This document shows, one piece after another, positions 1 to 9,065 of a DNA stretch of 64,000 nt (positions are counted from its first letter, which is position 1; every line of letters begins with the position of its first letter). A model generated the notes under the pieces. It made no database searches, had not been told where the DNA came from, and saw only the letters and a program-made list of their open reading frames with translations. The stretch covers positions 432,798 through 496,797 of the forward strand of contig NZ_JAETWB010000002.1 in the NCBI RefSeq assembly GCF_016773205.1, given 5' to 3'. Source of the stretch: Belnapia arida (GTDB taxonomy: Bacteria; Pseudomonadota; Alphaproteobacteria; Acetobacterales; Acetobacteraceae). Both the position numbers and the translations under genes were made by a program.

Positions 1-393
1 CTGGCCGGGCGGTGGCGTACGGCGGCGGTGCTGGCCGTAGTGGCGGCGCTGATCGGGTGTGGATGCCAGCTTCCCTCGGTGGGCGAGGCGGGGTTGCCGC
101 CGATGGCCTTCGCGGTGGTGCCGGCGATGGGGGCGTTGAACCTTGCTCTGCCAGGGGTGGGCGGGATCACCTTCGTCACCGGCTCACTCACGCGCTTTGC
201 CGATGCGCTGGTGGCGGCGCTGGCCGGGGCAGGGCGGCATGGGGCCTGGGTTGTGCAGGCCGCAGCCTGGGCGGCGCTGGTGGTCGGCGCCACGTCCGGC
301 GCATGGCTGGAGACGCGGATGGGGCAGGACGCGCTGGCGGTGCCGGCCCTGGCTGCCGCTGTGGCGGCGGTGGCGGCGATCCGGCTGGCCTGA
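1..393 (+). CDS. DUF1275 (YoaK-like) membrane protein, 3' part
   Basis: The window opens inside this gene: the frame is open from base 1 and no start codon with a ribosome site is visible, so about 130 C-terminal residues are seen. They are almost entirely hydrophobic (three or four membrane spans) and include TFVTGSLTRFADAL, the turn region that marks DUF1275/YoaK family inner-membrane proteins, preceded by a small-residue helix with N-L-A-L-P-G. The family has no firmly assigned substrate. The gene converges on the short minus-strand gene that follows. Family assignment is from motif recognition; the missing half cannot be judged. Confidence 0.75.
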   Translation: MAGRWRTAAVLAVVAALIGCGCQLPSVGEAGLPPMAFAVVPAMGALNLALPGVGGITFVTGSLTRFADALVAALAGAGRHGAWVVQAAAWAALVVGATSGAWLETRMGQDALAVPALAAAVAAVAAIRLA

Positions 394-537
394 GGTTCGG
401 CAGGGCGGGACCTACCGGGCCATACTTGCCCTGGATGTGGTGGCCGGCTTGCCGATGCGGCCGGTCTCAGCGACGCCCTCCCGCCTGGGGCAGGACGCCT
501 CGCCGGCAGTAATGCTCCGGCTGCGTTCAATGAAACC

Positions 538-846
538 CTAAGCTGCGGCGAGTTCTGCCCGCATGAGTTGTGGCGGGCGCCCAACGCTCGCGGCACCAAG
601 CAGGCCAAATTCGGCGACGTGCGGCAGGCGCCAGGCTTCGACCAGATCCGGGTCCGACCAGGGCAGTGGCAGATCCTGCCCCGGCTCGGCAGCGGAGCGG
701 AGCGGAACGATAAAGGCACAGTTGGCGAATTTCCGTGCCTGATCAATAGTTTCAGCAACGATATAGCATGGCGTGCTGTGCCAGCTGATGGCCCAGGCGG
801 GGTGGTCGAGGGTCGCCAAGCGGGGCTGGAGGCGGAAGACGGCCAT
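538..846 (-). CDS. Small hypothetical protein (about 102 aa)
   Basis: I do not recognise a family. The ATG at 846 (reading MAVFRLQP) is preferred; an in-frame upstream ATG at 867 would add seven residues of low complexity. The product is soluble with mixed composition (HPAWAISWHSTPCY, then DQARKFANCAFIVPL), which reads like real protein and not like a shadow frame. It ends in an Ala-rich tail. It stands alone between a convergent membrane gene and the DUF4149 gene. The ranges 394-537 and 847-987 show nothing else. They are noticeably A/T-rich near 945-970. Confidence 0.5.
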   Translation of the reverse strand: MAVFRLQPRLATLDHPAWAISWHSTPCYIVAETIDQARKFANCAFIVPLRSAAEPGQDLPLPWSDPDLVEAWRLPHVAEFGLLGAASVGRPPQLMRAELAAA

Positions 847-987
847 CACATGGTGTCCATGTTGCAATACGGTGAGTAAATTTCCCGTTCTGGGCGATTT
901 GATCCACTCGCGTTATCGTCATCGCCATCACAACGCCGCGTTCAAAAAGTTAGATAATTTTTCTATTATAAGTATGCCTGCCGACAA

Positions 988-1413
988 TCAGGACAATGGG
1001 TCGACACCCCGCAGCAATACTGCGGCCGCCAGGACCAGTTGGGCGAAGTTCAGCAGCACCGAGAGGCGATGGGCGCGGTCGAAGCGAGGCTTCGCCGCCG
1101 CATCCCCGGCCTGGGCGGCATCCGACAGCCGGTTGATGCGCGGCATCAGCCCCTGGCGGAGCCAGATCGTCAGCGCCGCGACCAATGCCATGGCCAACGC
1201 ATCGACCGGGCGGCCCGGGGCGAGAGCGAGGGCAGCGATGCCAGCGGTGGCGATCAGCCAGAGATAGTAGACGGGGAAGAGCTGGCGGATGAAGCGCCCG
1301 GCCCATTCGGGCGGCAGCCTGGTGAAGACCAGCGGCGCGACCACCGCGGCGAAGAACGCCATGCCGCCGAGCAGCAGGGCAAGGCTGAGCGATGCGAGTG
1401 CGGAGAGGATCAT
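988..1413 (-). CDS. DUF4149-family small membrane protein
   Basis: A 141-residue integral membrane protein with four predicted spans. It begins MILSALASLSLALLLGGM and contains the FFAAVVAPLVFTRLP segment typical of DUF4149/TMEM205-like proteins, followed by a cytoplasmic stretch rich in R and D (PRINRLSDAAQAGD...RFDRAHRLS) and a last helix. It lies 40 bases downstream of ahcY on the same strand, so it is probably the second gene of an ahcY operon. This is a common arrangement in Acetobacteraceae-like genomes, although no biochemical link is established. The function is unknown. Confidence 0.7.
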   Translation of the reverse strand: MILSALASLSLALLLGGMAFFAAVVAPLVFTRLPPEWAGRFIRQLFPVYYLWLIATAGIAALALAPGRPVDALAMALVAALTIWLRQGLMPRINRLSDAAQAGDAAAKPRFDRAHRLSVLLNFAQLVLAAAVLLRGVDPLS

Positions 1414-1453
1414 GCGGCGGCGGAGATGGCCCCGCCGCCGCGCTTGGCAAGCC

Positions 1454-2848
1454 TCAGTAGCGGTACTGCTCGGCCTTGAAGGGGCCCTGCTCCGGCACGC
1501 CGATATAGGCGGCCTGCTGCGTTGAGAGCTTGGTCAGCTTGGCGCCGACCTTCTCGAGGTGCAGCGCGGCGACCTTCTCGTCGAGGTGCTTCGGCAGGAC
1601 GTAGACCTTCTTCTCGTACTTGCCGGGATTCACCCAGAGCTCGATCTGCGCCAGCGTCTGGTTGGTGAAGCTGGCCGACATGACGAAGCTCGGATGGCCG
1701 GTGGCGTTGCCGAGATTCACCAGCCGCCCCTCGGAGAGCAGGATGATGCGCTTGCCGTCTGGGAACTCCACCTCGTCCACCTGCGGCTTCACGTTCTGCC
1801 ACTTCAGGTTCTTCAGCGCGGCGACCTGGATCTCGCTGTCGAAGTGCCCGATGTTGCAGACGATGGCGCGGTGCTTCATCGCCCGCATGTGGTCGATGGT
1901 GATGACGTCCACATTGCCCGTGGCGGTGACGAAGATGTCGGCGCGCGGCGCGGCATCCTCCATGGTCACCACCTCGTAGCCCTCCATCGCGGCCTGAAGC
2001 GCGCAGATCGGGTCGGCCTCGGAGACCATGACGCGGCAGCCGGCATTGCGCAGCGAGGCGGCGCTGCCCTTGCCGACATCGCCGAAGCCCGCGACCATCG
2101 CCACCTTGCCCGACATCATCACATCCGTGCCGCGGCGGATGCCGTCGACCAGGCTCTCGCGGCAACCGTAGAGGTTGTCGAATTTCGACTTGGTGACGCT
2201 GTCGTTCACGTTGATGGCGGGAAAGAGCAGCTTGCCCTCCTTCGCCATCATGTAGAGGCGGTGGACGCCCGTCGTCGTCTCCTCGGAGACGCCGCGGATG
2301 CTGGCGGCCAGCTTGGCGAACCAGCCCGGCTTGGTCTTCAGCAGGTTCTGGATGAGGGCGAAGAAGACCTCCTCCTCCTCGTTGGTCGGCTTGCCGAGGA
2401 AAGCCGTGTCGCCCTGCTCGGCGCGCAGGCCGTAATGGACGAGCAGCGTCATGTCGCCGCCGTCGTCGAGCAGCATGTTCGGCTCGCCGCCGTCCGCCCA
2501 TTCCAGCGTCTTCTGCACGTAGGACCAGTATTCCGGCAGGGTCTCGCCCTTCACCGCGAAGACCGGCGTGCCGGCGGCGGCGATGGCGGCCGCGGCGTGG
2601 TCCTGGGTCGAGAAGATGTTGCACGACGACCAGCGGACATCGGCGCCGAGGGCCTTCAGCGTCTCGATCAGCACGGCGGTCTGGATGGTCATGTGCAGGC
2701 AGCCGGCGATGCGGGCGCCCTTCAGCGGCTGCGAGGGGCCGTATTCGCGCCGGACCGCCATCAGGCCAGGCATCTCATCCTCGGCCATGGCGATCTCCTT
2801 CCGGCCCCAATCGGCCAGGCTGAGATCCTTCACGATGCTGTCGGTCAT
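1454..2848 (-). CDS. ahcY: S-adenosylhomocysteine hydrolase
   Basis: Cytosolic enzyme that reversibly cleaves S-adenosylhomocysteine to adenosine and homocysteine, closing the methyl cycle. The full-length product (464 aa from the ATG at 2848) has the N-terminal substrate region ([16 protein letters not shown]), the catalytic core around [16 protein letters not shown], the NAD-binding loop [12 protein letters not shown], and the conserved C-terminus ending in KAEQYRY. Translation could also begin at the in-frame ATG at 2866. The 2848 start has a purine-rich GGGAAAG upstream. A near-perfect 22-bp palindrome 79-100 bases upstream is a likely operator. The DUF4149 gene follows on the same strand. 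Confidence 0.98.
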   Translation of the reverse strand: MTDSIVKDLSLADWGRKEIAMAEDEMPGLMAVRREYGPSQPLKGARIAGCLHMTIQTAVLIETLKALGADVRWSSCNIFSTQDHAAAAIAAAGTPVFAVKGETLPEYWSYVQKTLEWADGGEPNMLLDDGGDMTLLVHYGLRAEQGDTAFLGKPTNEEEEVFFALIQNLLKTKPGWFAKLAASIRGVSEETTTGVHRLYMMAKEGKLLFPAINVNDSVTKSKFDNLYGCRESLVDGIRRGTDVMMSGKVAMVAGFGDVGKGSAASLRNAGCRVMVSEADPICALQAAMEGYEVVTMEDAAPRADIFVTATGNVDVITIDHMRAMKHRAIVCNIGHFDSEIQVAALKNLKWQNVKPQVDEVEFPDGKRIILLSEGRLVNLGNATGHPSFVMSASFTNQTLAQIELWVNPGKYEKKVYVLPKHLDEKVAALHLEKVGAKLTKLSTQQAAYIGVPEQGPFKAEQYRY

Positions 2849-2926
2849 CTGCACTTTCCCTGACATGAGACGGTTCGGCGGGGCGCGTAGCATGGGCACG
2901 CGACACTGGCCAGGGGTTTGCGGCGA

Positions 2927-2948
2927 GACATAAGGATATCTTTATGTC
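2927..2948. promoter_or_regulatory. 22-bp palindrome between ahcY and DUF2171 gene
   Basis: Arms GACATAA (2927-2933) and TTATGTC (2942-2948) flank the central palindrome GATATC, with one mismatched pair (G2934/T2941). This A/T-rich dyad stands out in G/C-rich surroundings and lies midway between two divergent genes. Known: ArsR-type, SAH-sensing SahR regulators control ahcY and met genes in Proteobacteria from palindromes. That this is such a site is inference. Confidence 0.6.
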
Positions 2949-3041
2949 TGATGCGGAAATGAAGCCGTTGGAGTGCATCCTTTCCGGGGCTGGGCCGTTT
3001 CTCCTCCAAGGTCGCATGAGGCGGCCCCACAGGAGGACGCC

Positions 3042-3290
3042 ATGATCGATATGAGCAAGATCGCCGAACACATGGAGGTCGTCGGCTCGGACGGCGAGCA
3101 TGTAGGCACCATCGATTCCGTCGATTCGACCCGGCTGAAGCTGACCAAGCAGGACCCGGCTTCGGGTGGGCAGCACCGCTACCTGCCCTTCGGCGCCATC
3201 GCCCGGATCGAGGAGAACGTCGTGCACCTCTCCATCCCCGCCAGCGAGGCTCGCGGGATGACGGAGACGCGGGGCAACGACCCGGTTTAG
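3042..3290 (+). CDS. DUF2171 domain protein (82 aa)
   Basis: Short soluble protein with a single PRC-barrel-like DUF2171 domain. Visible features are the family signature VVGSDGEHVGTIDSVDSTRLKLTK, the beta-rich HRYLPFGAIARIEENVVHLSIP and a polar tail. The start at 3042 is fixed by a strong AGGAGG at 3031-3036. Longer in-frame starts would ignore this site. The gene is divergent from ahcY and shares the palindrome-bearing intergenic region. DUF2171 genes are abundant in Acetobacteraceae and Methylobacterium, often as stress-associated orphans. No activity is known. Confidence 0.85.
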   Translation: MIDMSKIAEHMEVVGSDGEHVGTIDSVDSTRLKLTKQDPASGGQHRYLPFGAIARIEENVVHLSIPASEARGMTETRGNDPV

Positions 3291-3330
3291 CCGGGGCGGC
3301 GGGCCCCGGTCCGATGGCCGCGCCTCCCGC

Positions 3331-4125
3331 CTAGTTCCGCTCCGCTGGCGTCGGCAGGACCGCGCCAGTGCTGCTCGTCACGGGCGGTCCAAGGCGGTTG
3401 TCGATATCTGCTTGCCGGCGCTGCCGGTAGGCGCTGCGGTAGGTGACATAGGGGTCGAGCGAGCTGCGCCGCATCTCGTCGACGGGATCGATCAGCGCCT
3501 CCCGCGTATCGACCAGGCTGAGGCCCGCTCGGGAATAGCGGAAGGCGCTGGCGGCGGCGCCGGAGCCGAGCAGGGTGGCGACGCTTGCTGCGCCATCGAC
3601 GCCGGAGCCGGCCAGGTCGCGCGGATTGCTCGGGCCAAGCACGGGCAGGACGAGATAGGGGCCCTCGCCGACGCCCCAGCTGGCCAGGGTCTGGCCGAAA
3701 TCCTCGGTATGGCGCGGGACGCCGAACCAGTCCTGCGCCACGTCAAAGATGCCGGCCACGCCCACCGTGCTGTTCAGCACGAAGCGGCCGAGCGTGTCGC
3801 CGGCCCGGCGGGACTGGCCTTGCAGCATGTCATTGGCCAGCACGATCGGGCTGCGCAGGTTGTTCAGCAGGTTGCGGATGCCGGTCCGCACCGGGCGGGG
3901 GATGCGGGTGCGGTACTCGACCGCGACGGGGCGGGCCAGCTTGCGGTCCAGCCACTCATTCGCCTCGTAGACGCGGCGGTTGGCCGGCTCCAGCGGGTCG
4001 TTGGCGGCGCGGTACTCGGCCAGCGCCTCCGGGTCCGAGGCGGATGGCGCGGTAGCGCAGCCGGTGAGGAAAAGGACAGCGAGGGCAGGCACCAGCCGCC
4101 GTAGGCATGCGATGTGCGGTATCAT
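3331..4125 (-). CDS. mlaA: MlaA/VacJ family outer-membrane lipoprotein
   Basis: Outer-membrane lipoprotein of the Mla pathway, which removes mislocalised phospholipids from the outer leaflet. The 264-aa product begins with a lipoprotein signal (ALAVLFLTGC, lipobox Cys at about residue 22), then the MlaA core NDPLEPANRRVYEANEWLD, a helix pair (RTGIRNLLNNLRSPIVLANDMLQG), the FVLNSTVGVAGIFDVA segment and GQTLASWGVGEGPYLVLPVLGPSNPRD, all standard family blocks. The start at 4125 gives a normal signal peptide; longer frames upstream are shadow. The gene is divergent from the sensor kinase gene, and other mla genes are not adjacent. Confidence 0.93.
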   Translation of the reverse strand: MIPHIACLRRLVPALAVLFLTGCATAPSASDPEALAEYRAANDPLEPANRRVYEANEWLDRKLARPVAVEYRTRIPRPVRTGIRNLLNNLRSPIVLANDMLQGQSRRAGDTLGRFVLNSTVGVAGIFDVAQDWFGVPRHTEDFGQTLASWGVGEGPYLVLPVLGPSNPRDLAGSGVDGAASVATLLGSGAAASAFRYSRAGLSLVDTREALIDPVDEMRRSSLDPYVTYRSAYRQRRQADIDNRLGPPVTSSTGAVLPTPAERN

Positions 4126-4288
4126 CCTTCGGGTCCTCCGCGCTGGCCAGGCGGAAGAATGCCGCCGACCGGCAGCGGCGCAAAGCCCCGTTCCGCCACC
4201 ACCCGCCTCGCCTCCCCTGCCGTGACTGGAGTATGAAGCGCCACGCCATGGCGGCGTCCGAACGGCGAGTGGAGGGATAGCGACCGGC

Positions 4289-6832
4289 ATGGCGGTTGAG
4301 GACAGCCCGCGGGCCACATCCGGCGAAGCGATGCGCATCCAGGCCCAGATGAAGGCCCTGGCGGAGGCTGCTGGCCGGGTGATGCGCGCGCCCAGCCTCC
4401 AGGCCACGCTTCAGGCGATCACCGACGCGGCGCGGAACATTGTAGGAGCCCATCAGTCGGTGTGCAGCCTGACCCGGGGGAGGGACTGGTCGCAGTCGAT
4501 CAGCGCCATCTCGCTTTCGGCGAAATACGCCGCCTGGCAGGATTATGCGACGGGCCCGGACGGTTCCGGCATCTATGCCTGGGCCTGCGAGGAGAACCGC
4601 CCGGTGCGGATGACACAGGCGGAGCTGGAGGCGCATCCGCGCTGGCGCGGCTTCGGTGCGAGGTCCCTTGAGCATCCGCCGATGCGCGGCTGGCTGGCGG
4701 CGCCGCTGGTCGGCAATGACGGGCGCAACCTCGGCCTCATTCAGCTTTCCGACAAGATCGGGGGCGAGTTCGACGAGGCGGACGAGGCGATCGTCATGCA
4801 GCTCGCGCAATTTGCCGCCTCCGCCATCGAGCGGGCGGAAGTCGAGTCCTCCCTGCGCGAAAGCGAGGCGCGCTTCCGCCACATGGCCGACAGCGCGCCG
4901 GCTCTCATCTGGATGACGGATGAGCAGGGGCGGCAGGTCTTTGCCAACATGCACCACGACTTCCTCTTCGGCAGGCCCGCTGCCGAGATGCTCGGCGAGG
5001 GCTGGCGCGAGGTGGTGTGGCCGGAGGACCTGCCGGGGCATGAGGCCGCGTTCCGCGAGGCCTTTGCGGCACGGCGCCCCTACCGGCGGGAGTTGCGCGT
5101 CATCGACCGCCATGGCGCGGTGCGCTGGCTGCGCTGCGAGGGCGTGGTCCGGCTCGACGACAATGGCCGCTTCCTCGGCTATACCGGGTGCAGCGTCGAC
5201 ATCTCCGCCGCCAAGCATGCCGAGGCGGAGCTGCGCCGGCTGAACGAGACGCTGGAGCGGCGCGTGGCCGAGCGCACGGTGCAGCTCGCCGCCAGCGAGG
5301 CGCGCTTCCGCACCTATTTCGAGACCTCGCCGGACCTCGTCTTCCTCATCAATGTCTCGCCCGAGGGCGTCGCCTGCTTCGAGGCGATCAACCCGGCAGC
5401 GGAGCGGTTCACCGGCATGAAGGCCGCCGAGATCGTCGGCCGGCCGGTCGAGACGGTGCTGCCCGCCGCCATCGCCGAGACCGTTGCCCAGCGTTACCGC
5501 CACTGCGCCGAGGAGCAGCGGCGCATGACCTATGAAACTGTCTACGAGGTGGACGGCGAGCGGCGGGTGGCCGATGTCATCCTCGTGCCGATGGGCGAGA
5601 CGGCGGGCGGCGGCCGTCTCGTCCTCGGCAATGCGCGCGACATCACCCGGACGCAGGTGCTGGAGGAGCAGCTCCGCCAGGCGCAGAAGATGGAGGCGGT
5701 AGGCCAGCTCACCGGCGGCATCGCGCATGATTTCAACAACCTCCTGACCGGCATCATCGGCGCGCTGGCGATGCTGGAGCGCCGGGTGGAAGCCGGGCAG
5801 GTGGAGGGGCTCGAGCGCTACACCAGCGTGGCGGTCACTTCGGCGCAGCGGGCCGCGGCGCTGACCCAGCGGCTGCTTGCCTTCGCCCGCCGCCAGCCGC
5901 TCGATCCGCGGCCGGTCGAGGCCAACCGCCTGATCGCGGGAATGGAGGAGCTGCTGCGGCGGACGCTCGGGCCGGCCATCGCCCTGGAGCTGCGGCTGGC
6001 CGAGGGACTCTGGCCGACGCTCTGCGACCCGAACCAGCTGGAGAACGCGATCCTCAACCTGGCGATCAATGCGCGAGATGCCATGCCGGAGGGCGGGCGC
6101 CTCACCATCGGCACCGAGACCCTGATTCTGGACCAGGCGGCTGCGCGGGCGATCGGGGGCGAGCTGCCGCCGGGGGAGTATGTGACGATCAGCGTCGGCG
6201 ACACCGGCATGGGCATGCCGCCCGAGGTGCTGGAGCGCGCCTTCGAGCCCTTCTTTACCACCAAGCCGATCGGCCAGGGGACCGGGCTGGGGCTCTCCAT
6301 GCTCTACGGCTTCGTCAAGCAGTCCGGCGGGCATGTGCGGGTGGAGAGCGCAGCGGGGCAGGGCACCGTCTTCCGGCTCACACTGCCGCGGCACCGCGGC
6401 GCGCCGGACCGGGCGGAGGCGCGGGCGGAGGCGGAGGAGGGCGACGGCTGGGCGACGCGATCCGGCCACGGCGAGACGGTGCTGGTGGTAGAGGACGAGC
6501 CCTCGGTGCGCCTGCTCATTCTCGAGACGCTGAAGGATCTCGGTTATGCGACTGTGGAGGCGGCGGATGGGCCGGCCGGGCTCAAGGCCATCCGCTCCGG
6601 GGCGCGGATCGACCTGCTCGTCACCGATGTCGGCCTGCCGGGGATGAACGGCCGGCAGCTGGCGGATGCGGCACGGGAGCTGCGGCCAGGGCTGAAGGTG
6701 CTCTTCGTCACCGGCTACGCGCACAACACGCTGGGCAACCAGGCTCCGCTGCAGCCGGGGATGGAGCTGCTGACCAAGCCCTTCTCGCTGACGGAGCTGG
6801 GGCGCCGCATCCGCGCCCTGATCGACAGCTAG
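4289..6832 (+). CDS. Hybrid sensor histidine kinase (GAF-PAS-PAS-HisKA-HATPase-REC)
   Basis: An 847-aa soluble hybrid kinase without membrane spans. Domains in order: GAF (about 25-180, with the loops [13 protein letters not shown] and [20 protein letters not shown]); PAS 1 (190-310, ending [16 protein letters not shown]); a short coiled coil (312-335); PAS 2 (337-455, ending [15 protein letters not shown]); HisKA with the phospho-acceptor His at about 480 in [11 protein letters not shown]; HATPase with [21 protein letters not shown] and [16 protein letters not shown]; and a C-terminal receiver domain with the EDE acidic pocket and Asp in [13 protein letters not shown]. The signal is probably a cytoplasmic small molecule or redox/light cue. 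No partner regulator is adjacent. An ATG at 4289 follows a GGAGG about 14 bases upstream. Confidence 0.95.
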   Translation: MAVEDSPRATSGEAMRIQAQMKALAEAAGRVMRAPSLQATLQAITDAARNIVGAHQSVCSLTRGRDWSQSISAISLSAKYAAWQDYATGPDGSGIYAWACEENRPVRMTQAELEAHPRWRGFGARSLEHPPMRGWLAAPLVGNDGRNLGLIQLSDKIGGEFDEADEAIVMQLAQFAASAIERAEVESSLRESEARFRHMADSAPALIWMTDEQGRQVFANMHHDFLFGRPAAEMLGEGWREVVWPEDLPGHEAAFREAFAARRPYRRELRVIDRHGAVRWLRCEGVVRLDDNGRFLGYTGCSVDISAAKHAEAELRRLNETLERRVAERTVQLAASEARFRTYFETSPDLVFLINVSPEGVACFEAINPAAERFTGMKAAEIVGRPVETVLPAAIAETVAQRYRHCAEEQRRMTYETVYEVDGERRVADVILVPMGETAGGGRLVLGNARDITRTQVLEEQLRQAQKMEAVGQLTGGIAHDFNNLLTGIIGALAMLERRVEAGQVEGLERYTSVAVTSAQRAAALTQRLLAFARRQPLDPRPVEANRLIAGMEELLRRTLGPAIALELRLAEGLWPTLCDPNQLENAILNLAINARDAMPEGGRLTIGTETLILDQAAARAIGGELPPGEYVTISVGDTGMGMPPEVLERAFEPFFTTKPIGQGTGLGLSMLYGFVKQSGGHVRVESAAGQGTVFRLTLPRHRGAPDRAEARAEAEEGDGWATRSGHGETVLVVEDEPSVRLLILETLKDLGYATVEAADGPAGLKAIRSGARIDLLVTDVGLPGMNGRQLADAARELRPGLKVLFVTGYAHNTLGNQAPLQPGMELLTKPFSLTELGRRIRALIDS

Positions 6833-7837
6833 TTACCGCCGCCGCAGCGCGAGGGGCAGCGCGGCCAGGCCGAGCAGCACGGCGAACCAGAGCGTCGCCA
6901 GCCGCACCAGGATGGTGGCGACGATGGCGGCCGGCTCCGGCACCCCGACCAGGCGCAGCAACCCGAGCAGGCCGACATCTGCCGCACCGAGCCCGCCCGG
7001 CAGCAGCGAGACCGCTCCCGCCACTGCGGCGAGGCAGAAGACCAGCATCCCCTCGCCGAGGCCGATGGGCGTGCCGAGCGCATGCACCACCAGCATCAGC
7101 ACCAGGCATTCGGCGAGCCAGCCGAGGCAGCTCAGCCCCAGCGCAGGCAGCAGCACGCCGGGGCGGCCGATGGCCGGCAGCGTGGCGCAGACCTCCCGCG
7201 CCTTGGCGAAGAGGCCGGGCGCGCGGCGGAGGCGGCGCTCTGCCCAGTCGATCAGGTGCAGCAGCAGCGGCGCATGGGTCAGCGCCGCGAGCAGCGCGAC
7301 GCAGGCCACGGCGAGGACGGCCGTCACCAACAGGTAGTGGCTGGTCAGCGCGGCCCCGGCCAGCGCCAGCAGGCAGATCGCCACCATGTCCATCACCCGG
7401 TCGCCGGCGAGCAGCGGCATGCTGCGGGCATAGGGCACGCCATGATGGCGCCGCAGCAGCCAGAGCCGCACCACCTCACCCAGCTTGCCCGGCGTCACGG
7501 TGAGGGCGAAGCCGGCGAAGAAGTAGAGCATCTGCCGCGCCGGCGGCGCGGTGACGCCGAAGGCCCGGCCGAGCAGCACCCAGCGCAGGCCGCGCAGGAT
7601 GTAATTGGCGAAGGACAGGGCGAGGCAGGCGAGGATCACGCCCGGGGACAGCAGCGTGGCGGCCGCCATCATGTCGCTGTCGCGGGTGAACCAGAGCAGC
7701 GCGGCGCAGGCGAGCAGGAAGGCGGCGAGCATCGCCGCGGTGCGCCGCAGCGCGCGGCCAAGGCGTGGAGCATCGCCCTCCTCGGCGGCGGGGGCGGGCA
7801 GGATGCCGGCCTCCGGCCGGGATGCGAGGGGAGCCAT
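6833..7837 (-). CDS. Flippase-like membrane protein (UPF0104 / LPG synthase TM-region family)
   Basis: Integral membrane protein of 334 aa with about eight spans. It has the family marks YILRGLRWVLLGRAFG, FFAGFALTVTPGKLGEVVRLWLLRRHHG and SLLPGGLGAADVGLLGLL, found in the transmembrane domain of lysylphosphatidylglycerol synthases and in UPF0104 proteins. The cytosolic aminoacyl-transfer domain of MprF is absent, so it is more likely a lipid-linked flippase-like protein than a synthase. The ATG at 7837 is preferred because the 46 extra residues upstream are low-complexity and lack homologous character. It converges tail to tail with the hybrid kinase, with no spacer (stop codons adjacent). Confidence 0.85.
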   Translation of the reverse strand: MAPLASRPEAGILPAPAAEEGDAPRLGRALRRTAAMLAAFLLACAALLWFTRDSDMMAAATLLSPGVILACLALSFANYILRGLRWVLLGRAFGVTAPPARQMLYFFAGFALTVTPGKLGEVVRLWLLRRHHGVPYARSMPLLAGDRVMDMVAICLLALAGAALTSHYLLVTAVLAVACVALLAALTHAPLLLHLIDWAERRLRRAPGLFAKAREVCATLPAIGRPGVLLPALGLSCLGWLAECLVLMLVVHALGTPIGLGEGMLVFCLAAVAGAVSLLPGGLGAADVGLLGLLRLVGVPEPAAIVATILVRLATLWFAVLLGLAALPLALRRR

Positions 7838-8031
7838 GGCCCGAGGGCTTAGCGGCGCGGCCGGGCAGGGTCCACGCACCGCATGCTGCGCTGCGATGAT
7901 AAGGGCGCGAGGCCGGGCCTCATCAACCGCGCGTGTGCGGGATGCGGTCAGCTTGACGCTGCAACGGGCCGCCATCGATCATCCCCGGCATGAACGGCCT
8001 CGTGAAGGGCCGCGGCTTGGGGAGAGACGTG

Positions 8032-9063
8032 ATGGCATTCGACCTGCCCGGTGACCGGCGCGGCATGCTGCAAGGGGGCGGGGCCTTGCTCGCCGGCCTG
8101 ATCGGCGGCTTCGGCATCAGCCCGGCCCTTGCTCAGGACATGTCGCGCGAGACCAGGCGCTCCGAACGGCCGCTGAAGGCCGCCTTCTCCAATGCCGGCC
8201 TGCAGGCCACTTGGTGCGCCCAGGGCAAGCAGGCGGCCGAATGGTGGGGCAGGCTGTTCAACGTCGACGTCACCTGGTTCGACGGCGAGCTGAACGCCAC
8301 CAAGCAGCGCAGCGCCATCGAGAACATGGCGAGCCAGAAGTGGGATTTCGTCGCCATCCAGGCCTTCGGCATCGGCACGCTGGCCCAGCCGGTGAAGCGG
8401 ATGATCGATGCCGGCATCCCGGTCATCGACATGGACACGCTGATCGCGCCGCTCGACAGCATCAACGTCCACAGCTTCCTCGCCCCCGACAACGAGTTCA
8501 TGGGCGCCTCCGTCACCCAGGCGCTGGTCGATGCGATCGGCGGCAAGGGCATCGTGACGATGACCCAGGGCGCGCTCGGCCATACCGGGGCGCAGGGGCG
8601 GGCACGCGGCTTCGACTCCGTGGTGAAGAAGAACCCCGGCATCGAGGTGGTGGACACCACGCCGGGCGACTGGGACGTCACCAAGGTGTCGCGCCTCTGG
8701 GACACGCTGCTGACCAAGCACCCGAAGATCGACGCAGCCTATTTCCACAACGACGACATGGCGCTCGCCGCCTACAACGTGATGAAGGCGCGCGGCCGCA
8801 CCAACATCCTGATCGGCGGCTGCGACGCGATGCCGCCGGCGCTGGCCGCCGTCTCCGACGGGCGGATGCATGCGACGGTGCGCAACCCCTCCTGCCGCAT
8901 CCATGGCGGTGCGGTCGTCGCCGGCGTCGCCGCGGTGGTCGCGGGCCAGAAGACGGGCAACGGCGCAGGGCAGATCCCGAAGCACGTCATCACCGACGGC
9001 CCGGTCGTCACCAGGGCGAATGCCCCCGGCATGGCCTGGATGGAGAGCCAATTCCTGATCTGA
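8032..9063 (+). CDS. Sugar ABC transporter substrate-binding protein (RbsB-like)
   Basis: Periplasmic binding protein of a CUT2-type (ribose/xylose-like) importer, 343 aa. The start at 8032 follows GGGGAGAG by a normal spacing. The leader contains a twin-arginine-like DRRGMLQGG followed by a hydrophobic stretch and AlaGln cleavage (PALAQ), so Tat export is possible. The body is a type-1 periplasmic binding fold: AFSNAGLQATWCAQGK, IDAGIPVIDMDTLIAP, MTQGALGHTGAQGRARGFD, and AAYFHNDDMALAAYNVMKARG (the hinge/effector site). The cognate ATPase begins 3 bases after the stop and the permease follows, so all three form one operon. The ligand cannot be read from sequence. Confidence 0.93.
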   Translation: MAFDLPGDRRGMLQGGGALLAGLIGGFGISPALAQDMSRETRRSERPLKAAFSNAGLQATWCAQGKQAAEWWGRLFNVDVTWFDGELNATKQRSAIENMASQKWDFVAIQAFGIGTLAQPVKRMIDAGIPVIDMDTLIAPLDSINVHSFLAPDNEFMGASVTQALVDAIGGKGIVTMTQGALGHTGAQGRARGFDSVVKKNPGIEVVDTTPGDWDVTKVSRLWDTLLTKHPKIDAAYFHNDDMALAAYNVMKARGRTNILIGGCDAMPPALAAVSDGRMHATVRNPSCRIHGGAVVAGVAAVVAGQKTGNGAGQIPKHVITDGPVVTRANAPGMAWMESQFLI

Positions 9064-9065
9064 CC

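Noticed and set aside
2849..3041. A SAM or SAH riboswitch before ahcY
   Set aside because: I cannot fit the conserved cores of the known SAM/SAH classes; the dyad there looks like a DNA operator.
3956..6724. A 922-codon open frame on the minus strand opposite the hybrid kinase
   Set aside because: Its residues are Arg/Pro/Leu/His-rich with no domain, as expected from the antisense of a high-GC gene; the plus strand encodes a complete kinase.
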